Shown: positions 26,606 to 35,995 of the stretch, one piece after another
Numbering within the stretch: the stretch's first letter is position 1
How the letters are laid out: each line of letters starts with the position of its first letter
Source: JAEXNA01 sp041676625
GTDB taxonomy: Bacteria > Vulcanimicrobiota > Xenobia > Xenobiales > JADMJV01
Direction: 5' to 3'
NCBI GenBank assembly: GCA_041676625.1
Contig: JBAYRN010000006.1
Span: forward strand, 1-64,000
Length of the DNA: 64,000 bases
Translations under genes and position numbers: made by a program
Notes under the pieces: model-generated
The model's input: the letters and a program-made list of their open reading frames with translations, nothing else
Told to the model about the DNA's origin: nothing
Databases searched by the model: none

Positions 26606-27964
26606 ATGCACGTGAACAATCTGGTAAAGTACAACGGTCCTACACCTCAACTCTCAGACCAGCGGCACGTTCTCATCGTGGATGACGAGCCCCAGATTCT
26701 CGAGACCCTGACCGATCTCTTGGAAGACAATTTCCAAATTCACACCACCACCAACGGGAAGGAAGCTCTCAAGATCTTGAGTGAGTTTCCCATTGCGGTT
26801 CTGGTCACCGACCAGCGCATGCCGGGCCTGGAGGGCGATGAAATTCTGGTCCGGGCCGCCGAGTTTTCTCTAGCCACCAGAGTCTTGTTGACCGGTTACG
26901 CGGATCTGGAGTCGGTGACCAGGGCGGTCAATCGAGGGCATATCTACGCTTACATCGCCAAGCCCTGGAAACCCAGCGACTTGCTCATGACCCTGGAGCG
27001 GGCGGCCGAGCACCACGATCTGGTCAAGAGCTTTCAGCAGGAGAGGTTGCTGCTGGAAGAGTTGATGGAAAATATCCCTGATGCCATTTTTTTCAAGGAC
27101 TGGAACCACCGCTACACCCGAGTCAATCAAGCCAAGGCGGACCTGCTGGGCTACCACACCCCCGATGAGGTCAAAGGGTACGGCGATTGGGACTTCTTTC
27201 CACCTGAGGAAGCCCTCCGCATCAAAGAGGAAGATCGCCAGGTCACCGAAGGCAAGACCCCGGTCGTCGATAAGGTCGAACTCTACTCCACCCACCGGGG
27301 AGCCCGCTGGTACAGCACCACCAAAGTTCCCTCTCACATCGGCCTGGTGGGGGTTTCGCGGGACATCACCGCCCGGCGCAATGCCGAACAACAGATGGAC
27401 GCCCTGACCCGTAAGGTGATTGCAGCCGAAATCGAAAAGAAGACCTTCTGTCGAGATGTAGTTCTGGCGGTCACCCAGGGCAAGCTTCATCTGGTAGACC
27501 GAGAGGAGATTCGGGAAATCCCGGTGGCCACCAAACCCGAACTACTGGTGAGGCCGGAAGACGTCTCCTTGATGAGAGGATCGGTATCCGACTTTGCCCA
27601 GAAGGCCGGCCTACAGGGGGAGCGGTTGGAAGACTTCCTACTGATCGTAGGAGAGGCCACCACCAATGCCGTCAAACACGCGAGCCAGGGTAGCTGGCAG
27701 ATGGGGCACGATCAGCAGGGGGTGTGGGTAGCGGTGATGGACAACGGCGGTGGGATCCACACCAACGAACTCCCCCGAGCCCTCTTTCGCCCGGGTTACT
27801 CCACCGCCATCTCCCTGGGGTTGGGCTTCACCCTGATGCTCAATCTAGCCGACGAGATGTGGCTTGCCACCGGCCCAGAAGGCACCGTGGTCCAAGTCTT
27901 CAAGCGCTACACCGAGCCGGATAGGAGCGACGAGCTGGAAGGGCTGATCGAGCGCTTCGGCTGA
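26606..27964 (+). CDS. Receiver-PAS-ATPase regulatory protein (hybrid without HisKA)
   Basis: 452 residues in three parts. Residues 20-140 are a response-regulator receiver with acidic pocket Asp26-Asp27, phospho-acceptor Asp69 (VLVTDQRMPG) and Lys119. Residues about 150-270 are a PAS domain (IPDAIFFKDWNHRYTRVN, ending GVSRDITARRNAE). Residues about 330-440 are a GHKL ATPase with N-box EATTNAVKHA, G1 DNGGGI and G2 GLGFTLML. The dimerisation/His-phosphorylation domain usual in sensor kinases is absent; the ATPase resembles the RsbW/HATPase_c_2 type that phosphorylates proteins on Ser/Thr. No partner lies next to it. An AT-rich 214-bp gap separates it from the divergent smc gene. Confidence 0.8.
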   Translation: MHVNNLVKYNGPTPQLSDQRHVLIVDDEPQILETLTDLLEDNFQIHTTTNGKEALKILSEFPIAVLVTDQRMPGLEGDEILVRAAEFSLATRVLLTGYADLESVTRAVNRGHIYAYIAKPWKPSDLLMTLERAAEHHDLVKSFQQERLLLEELMENIPDAIFFKDWNHRYTRVNQAKADLLGYHTPDEVKGYGDWDFFPPEEALRIKEEDRQVTEGKTPVVDKVELYSTHRGARWYSTTKVPSHIGLVGVSRDITARRNAEQQMDALTRKVIAAEIEKKTFCRDVVLAVTQGKLHLVDREEIREIPVATKPELLVRPEDVSLMRGSVSDFAQKAGLQGERLEDFLLIVGEATTNAVKHASQGSWQMGHDQQGVWVAVMDNGGGIHTNELPRALFRPGYSTAISLGLGFTLMLNLADEMWLATGPEGTVVQVFKRYTEPDRSDELEGLIERFG

Positions 27965-27967
27965 ACT

Positions 27968-28651
27968 CTATGGAGTTCGGGGTAGAGCCCACTGGATCGG
28001 TTCACGACCGGTCCGCAATAAATAATCGTTGCACTTTGAAAAGTGGCGACAGCCGAAGAAGCCGCGCTCGGCGGAATACGGAGAGGGGTGGGGGGCCCTG
28101 AGCACCAGATGCCGGGAGGTATCTATGCGCGCGCCTTTTCTCTGGGCGGGGCTCCCCCACAGTATAAACACGACTCCCCGGCAGTGCCGGTCGACCGCCT
28201 CGATGGCCTTGTCGGTAAACCGCTCCCAGCCCTTGTCGGCGTGCGACTTGGGCTTGGAACGCTCCACGGTCAAAACACTGTTCAGCAGTAGCACCCCCTG
28301 TTCGGCCCAGCTCTGCAAGAATCCGTGCGAGACCGCCGGGATACCCAGGTCCTTTTCCATCTCCAGGTAGATGTTTTGGAGCGAGGGGGGTGGCTCCACT
28401 CCGGGTTTGACCGAGAAGCAAAGACCGTGGGCCTGGCCGGGCCCGTGGTACGGATCCTGCCCCACGATCACCACCTTCAAGCCTTCCAACGGGCAGAGCC
28501 GAATGGCCTCGAACACCTGAGAGGACGGAGGATAGACCTCCACCCGGCGGCGGCGCTGGGCCACGAACTTCAACAACTCCAGGAAATACGGCTCCGACTT
28601 TTCCGGACCCAAAACGTCGCTCCAGGAAAGGGTCTGCGGGGTTCCATTCAT
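27968..28651 (-). CDS. ung: Uracil-DNA glycosylase, family 1
   Basis: About 227 residues from the ATG at 28651; an upstream TTG would add 21 residues, but the shorter start matches the length and N-terminal LSWSDVLGPEK-PYF pattern of E. coli Ung. The enzyme cuts uracil from DNA to begin base-excision repair. The water-activating motif GQDPYHGPGQAHGL and the minor-groove loop HPSPYSAERGFFG (usually HPSPLSA) are present, as is LLLNSVLTVE. It ends 3 nt from the convergent REC-PAS-ATPase gene. Confidence 0.95.
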   Translation of the reverse strand: MNGTPQTLSWSDVLGPEKSEPYFLELLKFVAQRRRRVEVYPPSSQVFEAIRLCPLEGLKVVIVGQDPYHGPGQAHGLCFSVKPGVEPPPSLQNIYLEMEKDLGIPAVSHGFLQSWAEQGVLLLNSVLTVERSKPKSHADKGWERFTDKAIEAVDRHCRGVVFILWGSPAQRKGARIDTSRHLVLRAPHPSPYSAERGFFGCRHFSKCNDYLLRTGREPIQWALPRTP

Positions 28652-28753
28652 TGATGGAAACTTGGCGGCCCGCAGAAAAATGACCTTCCGATTGTCCTTT
28701 CTCGAGGCCCGCAAACAGGGGGTTTATGGTCGGGCTGATCCGAAGTTCTGCAG

Positions 28754-29827
28754 ATGAGTGCCAGGAAAAAGCGAAAGAAAAAGCACCGCCCGGTGATCGG
28801 CTCCACCCCGGGCACCCTGGTTGCGGCCCCGGGTGCCACCGAGACCGTGGTCTCGTCGATCCGTTACGACGCGGAACACTTCACGGAGAAGGTGGTCGAG
28901 GACCTCGGAAAGCTTTTGGAGAGCCGCCGGCCCGGAACTTTGTGGTTGAACTTCGAGGGTCTCAAAGACGTGGAAGCCATGGAAAAGGTGGGAAAACACT
29001 TCGGTATCCACCGGCTGGCCCTGGAAGATATCGTCTACAGTCAACGGCCCCGGGCCGATGAGTTCGAAGGCCATCTCTTCCTGAGCCTGGCCATGCTGGA
29101 CCCGGAAACCCGCCAGCTTGAGCAACTAGCAATTTTTCTGGGTAAGGATCACGTGCTTACCTTTCAGGAAGGGGTGCCGGGCGACTGCCTGGGCTCGGTG
29201 CGCGACCGCTTGCGGGAAGGCAAGGGCCAGATCCGAAAACGCGGGGCAGACTATCTCGCTTACGCCCTCGTGGACAACCTGGTGGACACCTACTTCCCCC
29301 TGGTGGATAGCTGGGCTCACGAGCTGGACACCCTGGAAGACAAGATCGAGAAAAACCATCGGGACAAGCAGAGCACTGCCCGAATTCGCTATATCCGCCG
29401 GGAAGCCGGGTTGCTCCGACGCGTGGTGCGGCACATGCGAGAGGGAATCTCCGCCTGGTCGAAGAGCCGCTCTCCCTTACTCACCGAAGTAAGCCGGCCC
29501 TATTTCAAGGACTGTCTAGACCACGCCGTGGAACTCCACGAAGAGCTGGAACACCTGCGAGAATGGACCACGGAACTTTTGAACTCCCACCAGTCCAACC
29601 TTGCCCAGCAAACCAACGAAGCCATGCAAACCCTGACCGTCATCGGAGCGATCTTCATCCCCCTCTCCTTCATCGCCGGCCTGTACGGAATGAACTTCGA
29701 CCCCTCCGCCTCCCCCTGGAACATGCCGGAGCTAAAAACCTACTACGGATACCCCTTCGTCCTCTTTCTCATGGCCTCGGTGGCCGGCGGGTTTCTGGTG
29801 TTCTTCAGGAGAAAAGGCTGGACCTAG
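28754..29827 (+). CDS. corA: CorA-family magnesium/cobalt transporter
   Basis: 357 residues. A large N-terminal cytoplasmic domain is followed by a long helix and two C-terminal membrane segments; the first ends with the diagnostic YGMNF pore motif, and the C-terminus is the basic FFRRKGW tail. CorA pentamers import Mg2+ (or Co2+, Ni2+) driven by membrane potential. Its stop interlocks with that of the convergent trmO through a CTAG. Lysine-rich first ten residues (SARKKRKKKHR) are somewhat unusual. Confidence 0.92.
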   Translation: MSARKKRKKKHRPVIGSTPGTLVAAPGATETVVSSIRYDAEHFTEKVVEDLGKLLESRRPGTLWLNFEGLKDVEAMEKVGKHFGIHRLALEDIVYSQRPRADEFEGHLFLSLAMLDPETRQLEQLAIFLGKDHVLTFQEGVPGDCLGSVRDRLREGKGQIRKRGADYLAYALVDNLVDTYFPLVDSWAHELDTLEDKIEKNHRDKQSTARIRYIRREAGLLRRVVRHMREGISAWSKSRSPLLTEVSRPYFKDCLDHAVELHEELEHLREWTTELLNSHQSNLAQQTNEAMQTLTVIGAIFIPLSFIAGLYGMNFDPSASPWNMPELKTYYGYPFVLFLMASVAGGFLVFFRRKGWT

Positions 29828-30531
29828 GAAATGCCCGAGACGGTCTCTATCTGATCAACCAGCACCTCTTTGCCCCGGATCTGAAAGTAGGCCCTCCACT
29901 CCCCGCAGGCCATGCGGAATCCGTCGCCATAGGGTACGATCCGGCGGGTCCGGTGGGGGTGGGGATCGAGAGCCAGGGTATCGTTCAGGAGTTGCTTTAG
30001 CCGGGTTTTATCCTCCAAAGCGCGCTCGACTGCGGCGCTAAAACGGACCTCGTAGGAAGGCTCGGCGAGTGCCGCCGTCATCCGACCGTACCAGCCGATC
30101 TCTTCCTCGGGGAAGGAGTCGAACTCCGGGATATACGGTTTGATGTCCAGAACGGGGGTGCCGTCGAGGAGATCGTGCTCCCCGATGAAGAGGGTTCGCT
30201 CGGCGACCTCCAGGAGCTTGACGTTGCTGATCGCTAGGGGGTTGGGTCGGTAGGGAGAGCGGGATGCAAAGGTTCCGACCCGCCCTTCGCGTCCTCGGGG
30301 AGGCAGAGTCGTGGGTCTCCAGTTATGATTCTTGTGAAACCACCAGACCAGCCAGATCCGGCTGAAGCCCTCTAGATCTCGCAGGGCCGTTTCGTAGTTT
30401 TGCCCGATCGCCAACTCCACCACACCTTCAATCTGAGACGACCCGGTGGGCTGAGGGGGGAGTTGGTACTTTCGGCGGGCTGTTGAATAAAGATGGCCGA
30501 TCGGCTGAAGAGTGAGGGAGTCGTGATTCAC
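29824..30531 (-). CDS. trmO: tRNA (N6-threonylcarbamoyl-A37) N6-methyltransferase, TrmO/TsaA family
   Basis: About 235 residues from GTG 30531. The family methylates t6A37 to m6t6A in tRNAThr using SAM. The beta-barrel signature motifs are clear: PIGHLYST at the start, RSPYRPNPLAISNVKLLEV in the middle and LDGTPVLDIKPYIPEFD after it. The open frame reaches farther upstream, but GTG 30531 overlaps the stop of the preceding gene by 4 nt (GTGA), the coupling pattern seen throughout this window, and fits the family N-terminus. Confidence 0.9.
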   Translation of the reverse strand: MNHDSLTLQPIGHLYSTARRKYQLPPQPTGSSQIEGVVELAIGQNYETALRDLEGFSRIWLVWWFHKNHNWRPTTLPPRGREGRVGTFASRSPYRPNPLAISNVKLLEVAERTLFIGEHDLLDGTPVLDIKPYIPEFDSFPEEEIGWYGRMTAALAEPSYEVRFSAAVERALEDKTRLKQLLNDTLALDPHPHRTRRIVPYGDGFRMACGEWRAYFQIRGKEVLVDQIETVSGIS

Positions 30532-31370
30532 GACCGACCGGCCCAGCGGCGCGAACAGTAAAGCACGATCAGGAGCAGAAAAACGTACCTCGCCAGCCCA
30601 TCTCCCAACACCCGGCCGTAGTCTCCGAAGCCGGCCCACGAAAATCGCGAGAGGATCGTCCAATTGAAAAGAATGGCGATGACCAGTGTGCCGGACAGTC
30701 CCCAAACCGCCCACGTGAAAGGGTTGTTGGAGACCCGTCGGCGGCGGTTGATGAACAGGGCCACGCCCCCTCCTAGGATCAGGCCACCCAGCAGCATGAA
30801 AGTGGTGGCCGTGCCCAGCATCGAGAGGATCCTCGCCGCCCCGCTTTTCTCCTGACCCTGGCGGCGCACCGATACGCTTTCCTTGAAGGAACCCGTGATG
30901 GCGTTGGCGGTGGCTTCCGGGTTTTCACCTTGAACCACCACCATCAGAGCTTTTTCGGCCTCCGAGCCCAGGTAAGCACAGGTTCCACCCAGCCTCAGCT
31001 CCAAGGAACCCGCCCAGGGATAGGGGGCGACCAGGGTCTCTTTCAATTGCAGGCTCGGAGCGTTTTCCAGGTGGACTACCAGGTCTTTCTGCAAGAGGCT
31101 CATGGCGGTTGGATTGTCGACCACCACGCCCTTTCTCCAGATCGCGATCACCACCCGCTGAGTCGCAGAGCGCCCCACGTAGATCTGCGCCTCTTCTGTC
31201 TTGTCTCGAGTCCAGGACAAGTCTTGGGGCACGTAGATCACTCCGAAGGAGAACTCCAACTTGCCATCTTTTTCCAGGATCTCACCGGAATCAGCCCGGG
31301 CCGGCAGCCCTGGGAGCAGCATAAAGAATAGTAACGCGGCCAATAACCGCCAAACGGAGTTCATTGGCAA
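30528..31370 (-). CDS. Signal-peptide-bearing membrane protein of unknown function
   Basis: 280 residues. A cleavable signal peptide (ending LPARA near residue 26) precedes an extracytoplasmic domain of about 140 residues with FSFGVIYVPQDLSW and VVIAIWRKGVVV strands; three hydrophobic segments follow (about 185-207, 220-240 and 255-275) with a basic NRRRR loop after the first. No named family is recognised. It is upstream of trmO with a 4-nt overlap, and 7 nt downstream of the aminotransferase gene, so all three are probably co-transcribed. Confidence 0.6.
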   Translation of the reverse strand: MPMNSVWRLLAALLFFMLLPGLPARADSGEILEKDGKLEFSFGVIYVPQDLSWTRDKTEEAQIYVGRSATQRVVIAIWRKGVVVDNPTAMSLLQKDLVVHLENAPSLQLKETLVAPYPWAGSLELRLGGTCAYLGSEAEKALMVVVQGENPEATANAITGSFKESVSVRRQGQEKSGAARILSMLGTATTFMLLGGLILGGGVALFINRRRRVSNNPFTWAVWGLSGTLVIAILFNWTILSRFSWAGFGDYGRVLGDGLARYVFLLLIVLYCSRRWAGRS

Positions 31371-31377
31371 TAGGTTA

Positions 31378-32652
31378 TCATGAGTGCACCCATTGCGCTA
31401 TTCGGTTCAAGGCTTCGAAGAGTTCGGGGCAGTGGTTTTCCACGAAAGAGCGGCTGCTTCCCGAGAAACTGTCGACCTCATTCAGAGCCGATGCACCATC
31501 GAAGTTCACGGTGGCCATTCGGAAGGTGAGTTCTGAGTCAGGTCGGCCGAAGTCGCTGCCCGGGAGGACCGCCACCCCGGTGTCGTTGAGGAGCTGTTCG
31601 CACAGCTCCGGGCTGGTGGTTACTCCCCGGGCTGCTAGCCCCGGCGCCAGGGCGGAGGCGTCGGGGAAGAGGTAAAACCCTCCTTCGGGCTTCGGAACTT
31701 GCAAGCCCGCTTCCAGCAAGATCTGGTGAGAAGTCTGGGCCACCTGGCCCAGCACCTTGCGAGAGCGCCGGAGGTAGTGTTGCAGACGTTCATCGGCCTG
31801 GAAAGCGGCCACCGCCGCCCACTGCACGGGGGCACTCACCGAGGTGTAGGTTTCGCTGGCCACCACGCTCATGGCTTCCCGGAGCCAGTACAAATTCTTG
31901 GGAAACAGGAAAGTCCCCAGCCGCCAGCCACCCGCCCCGCACCACTTGCTCAATCCATTGGAAATGATCGTTCCTTCGGGGTAGAAAGTGGCCAGAGAGA
32001 CATGACTCCCGGCGTGGTTGACCTCGCCGTAGATCTCATCGGAGAGCACCAACAGACCGAACTCACGGCACACCCGAGCCAGCTCACGCAGTCTCTCTTC
32101 CCCCAACGTCGTACCGGCCGGGTTGTTGGGGTAATTCAGAATCAAAAGACGGGGCCGAGTGGGGTCGTTCTGGCAGGCCTCTTTCAGATCCTCAGGCTTC
32201 AGCCGCCAACCGTCCTCCACCGAGGTGTTGATCCAGCAGGTGGGCAAGCCCAGCAACGAGGCCTGGGGCTGATAACTCACCCAGGAAGGAGCGGGCAGGA
32301 GTAGTTCACCGGAATAGCAGAGCTGGGCCATAAACAAAAGCTCTTTGGAGCCCGGGCCTATCATCACATCCTCTGGACCAGCCTGCAGCCCGTCTCTTCG
32401 GTTGTGAAATTCCGCCACCGCCTCCCGCAGTGGCAGCAGGCCCGCCACCGGCAGGTAGTCCTTCTGGTGGGCGTGCTTGCGCAGCTCCTCCTGCACGAAG
32501 TCTGGGACGGGAAAGGGAGACTGACCCAGGCCCAGGCGATAGATCTTTCGTCCCAGGCTCTGCAGCTCTGCGGAGCGCTCGTTGATGGCTAGCGTGGCCG
32601 AGCGCTTAGCCCGGCGTACGTTCAGGTTCAAGTTTCTAGAAACGGCTTTCAT
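31378..32652 (-). CDS. Class I/II PLP-dependent aminotransferase
   Basis: 424 residues, fold type I. Recognisable elements are YLPVAGLLPLREAVAEF (substrate pocket), NYPNNPAGTT with the Asn-Pro pair of the family, DEIYGEV with the PLP-ring Asp, and the Schiff-base lysine in SNGLSKWCGAGGWRLG. The pattern is closest to aspartate/alanine/aromatic aminotransferases; amino-acid specificity cannot be read from the sequence. It lies between DUF808 and a membrane-protein gene on the same strand, with very short gaps. Confidence 0.88.
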   Translation of the reverse strand: MKAVSRNLNLNVRRAKRSATLAINERSAELQSLGRKIYRLGLGQSPFPVPDFVQEELRKHAHQKDYLPVAGLLPLREAVAEFHNRRDGLQAGPEDVMIGPGSKELLFMAQLCYSGELLLPAPSWVSYQPQASLLGLPTCWINTSVEDGWRLKPEDLKEACQNDPTRPRLLILNYPNNPAGTTLGEERLRELARVCREFGLLVLSDEIYGEVNHAGSHVSLATFYPEGTIISNGLSKWCGAGGWRLGTFLFPKNLYWLREAMSVVASETYTSVSAPVQWAAVAAFQADERLQHYLRRSRKVLGQVAQTSHQILLEAGLQVPKPEGGFYLFPDASALAPGLAARGVTTSPELCEQLLNDTGVAVLPGSDFGRPDSELTFRMATVNFDGASALNEVDSFSGSSRSFVENHCPELFEALNRIAQWVHS

Positions 32653-32657
32653 GGTGG

Positions 32658-33545
32658 CTACTCAACGACCGGTTTCTTCTTGAGCTTACCGAGCAACTTC
32701 CCCAGCCCTCCGAACAGAATGTTGGAGAGCAGTCCCACCACCACGCCCGCGAGCATGGCCGCCCCGAAGCCCACTACGGAGTTGAGTCCTTCCGTCCAGT
32801 GGTGAAGCACCTCCACCCCGTGCAGCCAGATCCCACCACCCACCGAAAACATGGCCAGGGTCCCCAGGACCGACAGGGCCATCATAAACTTGGGCATGGC
32901 CGCCACCAGAAAGCCACCGAACCAGGGACGAAAGCCGTCCTCGTATTGTTGAAGACGCAGCCCCACGTCATCCACCTTGACGATGGCGGCCACCAGACCG
33001 TAAACCCCGAAGGTCGTGACCAGCCCCACCACGGTCAGGGTCAGGGCTTTGGTCATGAGGGGAGCCTGGGCGATGGCACCCAGGGCCACGATGATCACCT
33101 CGGCCGAAAGGATGGTGTCGGTCCGAATGGCACCCCACACCTTCTGGTTTTCCATCTTGGCCACCGCTTCGGGGCTGTCCAGGGTCTCGGCCAACTTCTG
33201 TTGGGGAATTTTTTCAGCCGGGTCTTTCTTGTGAGTGACCTTGTGCCAGGCTTCATAACAGAGGAAGGCGCCACCCGCCAATAAGAGAGGTTTTACCACG
33301 CCTGCGGGCAGAGCCAGGGCCAGCGGAATCAAGACCGCCTTGTTGGCCAGGGAACCTAGGGCGATCTTCCCCACGATGGGTAGCTCTCGGCTGGGGTCCA
33401 GGCCCACCACCACGTTGGCGTTGACCGCCAGATCATCTCCCACAATGGCGACGGTCTTCTTGGCCGCGACCTTCGACATAACGGCGACATCATCTAGAAC
33501 CAGAGTAATGTCGTCGAGTAGCATTAAAAGACCACCACCGGCCAT
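32658..33545 (-). CDS. DUF808 (YedI-like) integral membrane protein
   Basis: About 295 residues from ATG 33545, chosen because a full AGGAGGT Shine-Dalgarno lies 5 nt upstream; a longer frame exists. The N-terminus GGLLMLLDDITLVLDDVAVMSKVAAKKT and the central CYEAWHK with downstream DTILSAEVIIVALG are characteristic of DUF808, a widespread family with several membrane helices and no settled function. It is upstream of the aminotransferase gene with a 5-nt gap and divergent from the NTF2-like gene. Confidence 0.85.
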   Translation of the reverse strand: MAGGGLLMLLDDITLVLDDVAVMSKVAAKKTVAIVGDDLAVNANVVVGLDPSRELPIVGKIALGSLANKAVLIPLALALPAGVVKPLLLAGGAFLCYEAWHKVTHKKDPAEKIPQQKLAETLDSPEAVAKMENQKVWGAIRTDTILSAEVIIVALGAIAQAPLMTKALTLTVVGLVTTFGVYGLVAAIVKVDDVGLRLQQYEDGFRPWFGGFLVAAMPKFMMALSVLGTLAMFSVGGGIWLHGVEVLHHWTEGLNSVVGFGAAMLAGVVVGLLSNILFGGLGKLLGKLKKKPVVE

Positions 33546-33672
33546 ACCGCACCTCCTGAAGTCGACCACCCTTCTCGTTTAATCCCTCTCCTTCCCTCCC
33601 CAAAAGAGAGTCAGGGCGTAGATGTAGCAGGCATAAACTTTCCCAACCAGAATCCGCTTTGATTAGGTCAAT

Positions 33673-34272
33673 ATGAAACAGACGACTTGCTATCTCTTAC
33701 TACTAGTCTTTCTTGCCGCAGGCGCCTGGGCCGAGGAGAATCAACAGGATCACGAGGCTCTCCGTACCATGTTGCGCGGAGCCACCTCAGCCGTCAACGA
33801 GCAACGGTTTCAGGATCTACCCCAGTATTTTCATGAAGATCTGCGAGTCACCACGATCGCCCAGGAGTTGATCACCAAACCTGAAGGGCTGGAACCCTAT
33901 TTTCGCAGTTGGATAGGACCCGATCAGTACGTGAAGTCCATGAAAATGAGCATGGAGGCCGACGACCTGACCGAGTTTTACGGCACCGGAGACTCCCGCT
34001 TCGGTATCTGCCGGGGTACCGGGGTGGAGGAGTACGACCTGGCCGACGGGCGCTACCTGACTTTGAAGACCCGCTGGACCGCCACCGTGGTGCCGTCCGA
34101 GGGGGGCACCTGGAAGATCATCGCGCTTCACCTGGGGGTCAACTTCTACGACAACCAGATCGTGGAGCAGTTTCAAAGCGCGGCCAAGACATACCCTCCG
34201 GTGGCCGGAATCGTGGGGGTGGTCGTGGGTCTGCTACTGGGGCTTTTCATCGGTCGTAAAGACAAGAAGTAG
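33673..34272 (+). CDS. Exported NTF2-like protein with C-terminal membrane anchor
   Basis: 199 residues: a signal peptide (MKQTTCYLLLLVFLAAGAWA), a domain of about 130 residues with the cone-shaped NTF2/DUF4440-like layout (helical start DHEALRTMLRGATSAVNEQR, then strands ending GGTWKIIALHLGVNFYDN), and one C-terminal helix (VAGIVGVVVGLLLGLFIG) followed by RKDKK. It is probably anchored facing the periplasm. Function is unknown; some family members are enzymes, others bind small ligands. It is 4 nt upstream of the YnbC-like gene and likely co-transcribed with it. Confidence 0.65.
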   Translation: MKQTTCYLLLLVFLAAGAWAEENQQDHEALRTMLRGATSAVNEQRFQDLPQYFHEDLRVTTIAQELITKPEGLEPYFRSWIGPDQYVKSMKMSMEADDLTEFYGTGDSRFGICRGTGVEEYDLADGRYLTLKTRWTATVVPSEGGTWKIIALHLGVNFYDNQIVEQFQSAAKTYPPVAGIVGVVVGLLLGLFIGRKDKK

Positions 34273-34276
34273 CCGG

Positions 34277-35986
34277 ATGCGCTGGTCTTCTGAAAACAGC
34301 TTTCGGGCTCCCGACGGGACCGATCTTTTCTATCGGGCCTGGCTGCCCGGCGAGGGCCCGCTCAAAAGAGCCGTCCTCCTATTTCACCGGGGCCACGAGC
34401 ACTCCGGTCGGTTCCAGGAACTGGTGGACCAGATGGAGATGCCGGACACCGCATTTTTCGCCTGGGACTGCCGGGGCTGCGGAAAGAGCCCCGGCCCTCG
34501 GGGAGACGCACTCCATCTGGCCCAATTGGAAGCAGATATGGAGGCCTTCTACCGCCACCTCCAGAGCGAATACCGGTTGTCCGGGCAGAACACGGTGGTG
34601 CTGGCTCACAGCGTGGCCGCCGTGGTGGCAGGTTTGTGGGTGCTGGATTACGGGCCGGAGTTGGCCGGCCTGGTCCTGGCCACCCCGGCCCTCCAGGTCA
34701 AACTTTACGTACCCTTTACCCGGCCAGGGCTCGCCGCCCTCTCCAAAGTCGGGCTCATGACCACGGTGCAGAGCTACGTGCGGGGCTCGGCCATCACCCA
34801 CGACCGGGAGCAGGCCCGGCTGTACGACACCGACCCTTTGATCACCCCGCAGATCGCCACCCGGGTTCTCCTCGATCTTTATCGAGGGGCAAAGCGCTTG
34901 CTCAAACAGGCGCAAGACCTCGCGGTGCCCACGCAGGTCCTGGTGGCCCGGGCCGACTGGGTGATCAAGAACCGCCCCATTCGCAAGCTGTACGAGCGGC
35001 TGTCAGGCCCCAAAGAACTTAAGGTCTATCGAGATTTTTTTCACGCCATCTTTCATGAAAAAGAGCGTCACCTGGTCTTTCAAGACGTCCGGCGATTTGC
35101 GCAGGAGTGTTTCGATCGAGAGGAGGCTTCCAGGCCGGATTGTGGTGCCCCCAGCCGGGCTCGCTATCAGTGGCTGAAGGCCGGGCCACCTCCGGTGAGT
35201 GCGGCCAATCTGTTTTGGAAGGTCAGCCGGGCCTCCATGTGTACGGTGGGAAGGCTGAGTCAGGGTATGCGCCTCGGCTACCAGCGAGGCTTCAGTTCGG
35301 GACAGATGTTGGATTACGTGTATCAGAACCAGCCCCGAGGCTGGACTCCGCTGGGCAAAATGATCGACCATTTTTATCTCAACTCCATCGGCTGGGTCTG
35401 TATCCGGGAGCGGCACAAGAACCTGCAGAGGCTGCTGCTCAAGGCTCTGGAATCGCTCTCGGCCAAGACCCTGGCCGACATCGCCGGGGGCCCGGGCCGC
35501 TATCTGCTGGAGGTGCTTAGAGACTACCCAGATCCGGAACTTCGGGCGATCGTCCAGGACCGTGATGAGCACGGGCTCGAGGAAGGTCGAAAGCTGGCCA
35601 CGGAATGGGGCGAGTCTCGAGTCATCTATCAGCCTGGAGACGCTTTCGACGCCTCCGGCTTGGCCGGTCTGGGCCCCTTGGACGTGGCCGTGGTCTCGGG
35701 TCTGTATGAGCTTTTCCCCGACAACGGTCCGGTTCGGAAAAGCTTGGACGGTTTGGCTTCGGCGGTCCGCCCTGGCGGCTATCTCCTCTACACCAACCAG
35801 CCCTTTCACCCCACCCTGGAGCTGATCGCCGAGACGCTTCGGCACGCCGACGGAGAGCGCTGGGTGATGCGCTGCCGGAGCACGGCCGAGATGGATACCC
35901 TGGTGGCCGAAGCGGGCTTTCAGAAATGCCGCAGCCTGATCGACCGGCACGGGATCTTTTCGGTGTCGCTGGCCCGGCGGCGATAA
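34277..35986 (+). CDS. Bifunctional alpha/beta hydrolase and SAM-dependent methyltransferase (YnbC-like)
   Basis: 569 residues. The N-terminal half is a lysophospholipase/monoacylglycerol-lipase-like hydrolase with HRGHEHSGRF and a nucleophile region LAHSVAAVVAG in place of GHSxG. The C-terminal half is a class I methyltransferase with motif I DIAGGPGRYLLEVL and RAIVQDRDE. The fusion and length match E. coli YnbC, which is encoded with ynbA (CDP-alcohol phosphotransferase), ynbB (CDP-diglyceride synthase) and ynbD. Here it is followed by a YnbD-like gene, but ynbA and ynbB are missing from this spot. A role in modifying an uncommon phospholipid is inferred. Confidence 0.85.
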   Translation: MRWSSENSFRAPDGTDLFYRAWLPGEGPLKRAVLLFHRGHEHSGRFQELVDQMEMPDTAFFAWDCRGCGKSPGPRGDALHLAQLEADMEAFYRHLQSEYRLSGQNTVVLAHSVAAVVAGLWVLDYGPELAGLVLATPALQVKLYVPFTRPGLAALSKVGLMTTVQSYVRGSAITHDREQARLYDTDPLITPQIATRVLLDLYRGAKRLLKQAQDLAVPTQVLVARADWVIKNRPIRKLYERLSGPKELKVYRDFFHAIFHEKERHLVFQDVRRFAQECFDREEASRPDCGAPSRARYQWLKAGPPPVSAANLFWKVSRASMCTVGRLSQGMRLGYQRGFSSGQMLDYVYQNQPRGWTPLGKMIDHFYLNSIGWVCIRERHKNLQRLLLKALESLSAKTLADIAGGPGRYLLEVLRDYPDPELRAIVQDRDEHGLEEGRKLATEWGESRVIYQPGDAFDASGLAGLGPLDVAVVSGLYELFPDNGPVRKSLDGLASAVRPGGYLLYTNQPFHPTLELIAETLRHADGERWVMRCRSTAEMDTLVAEAGFQKCRSLIDRHGIFSVSLARRR

Positions 35987-35995
35987 GAACGGCCT

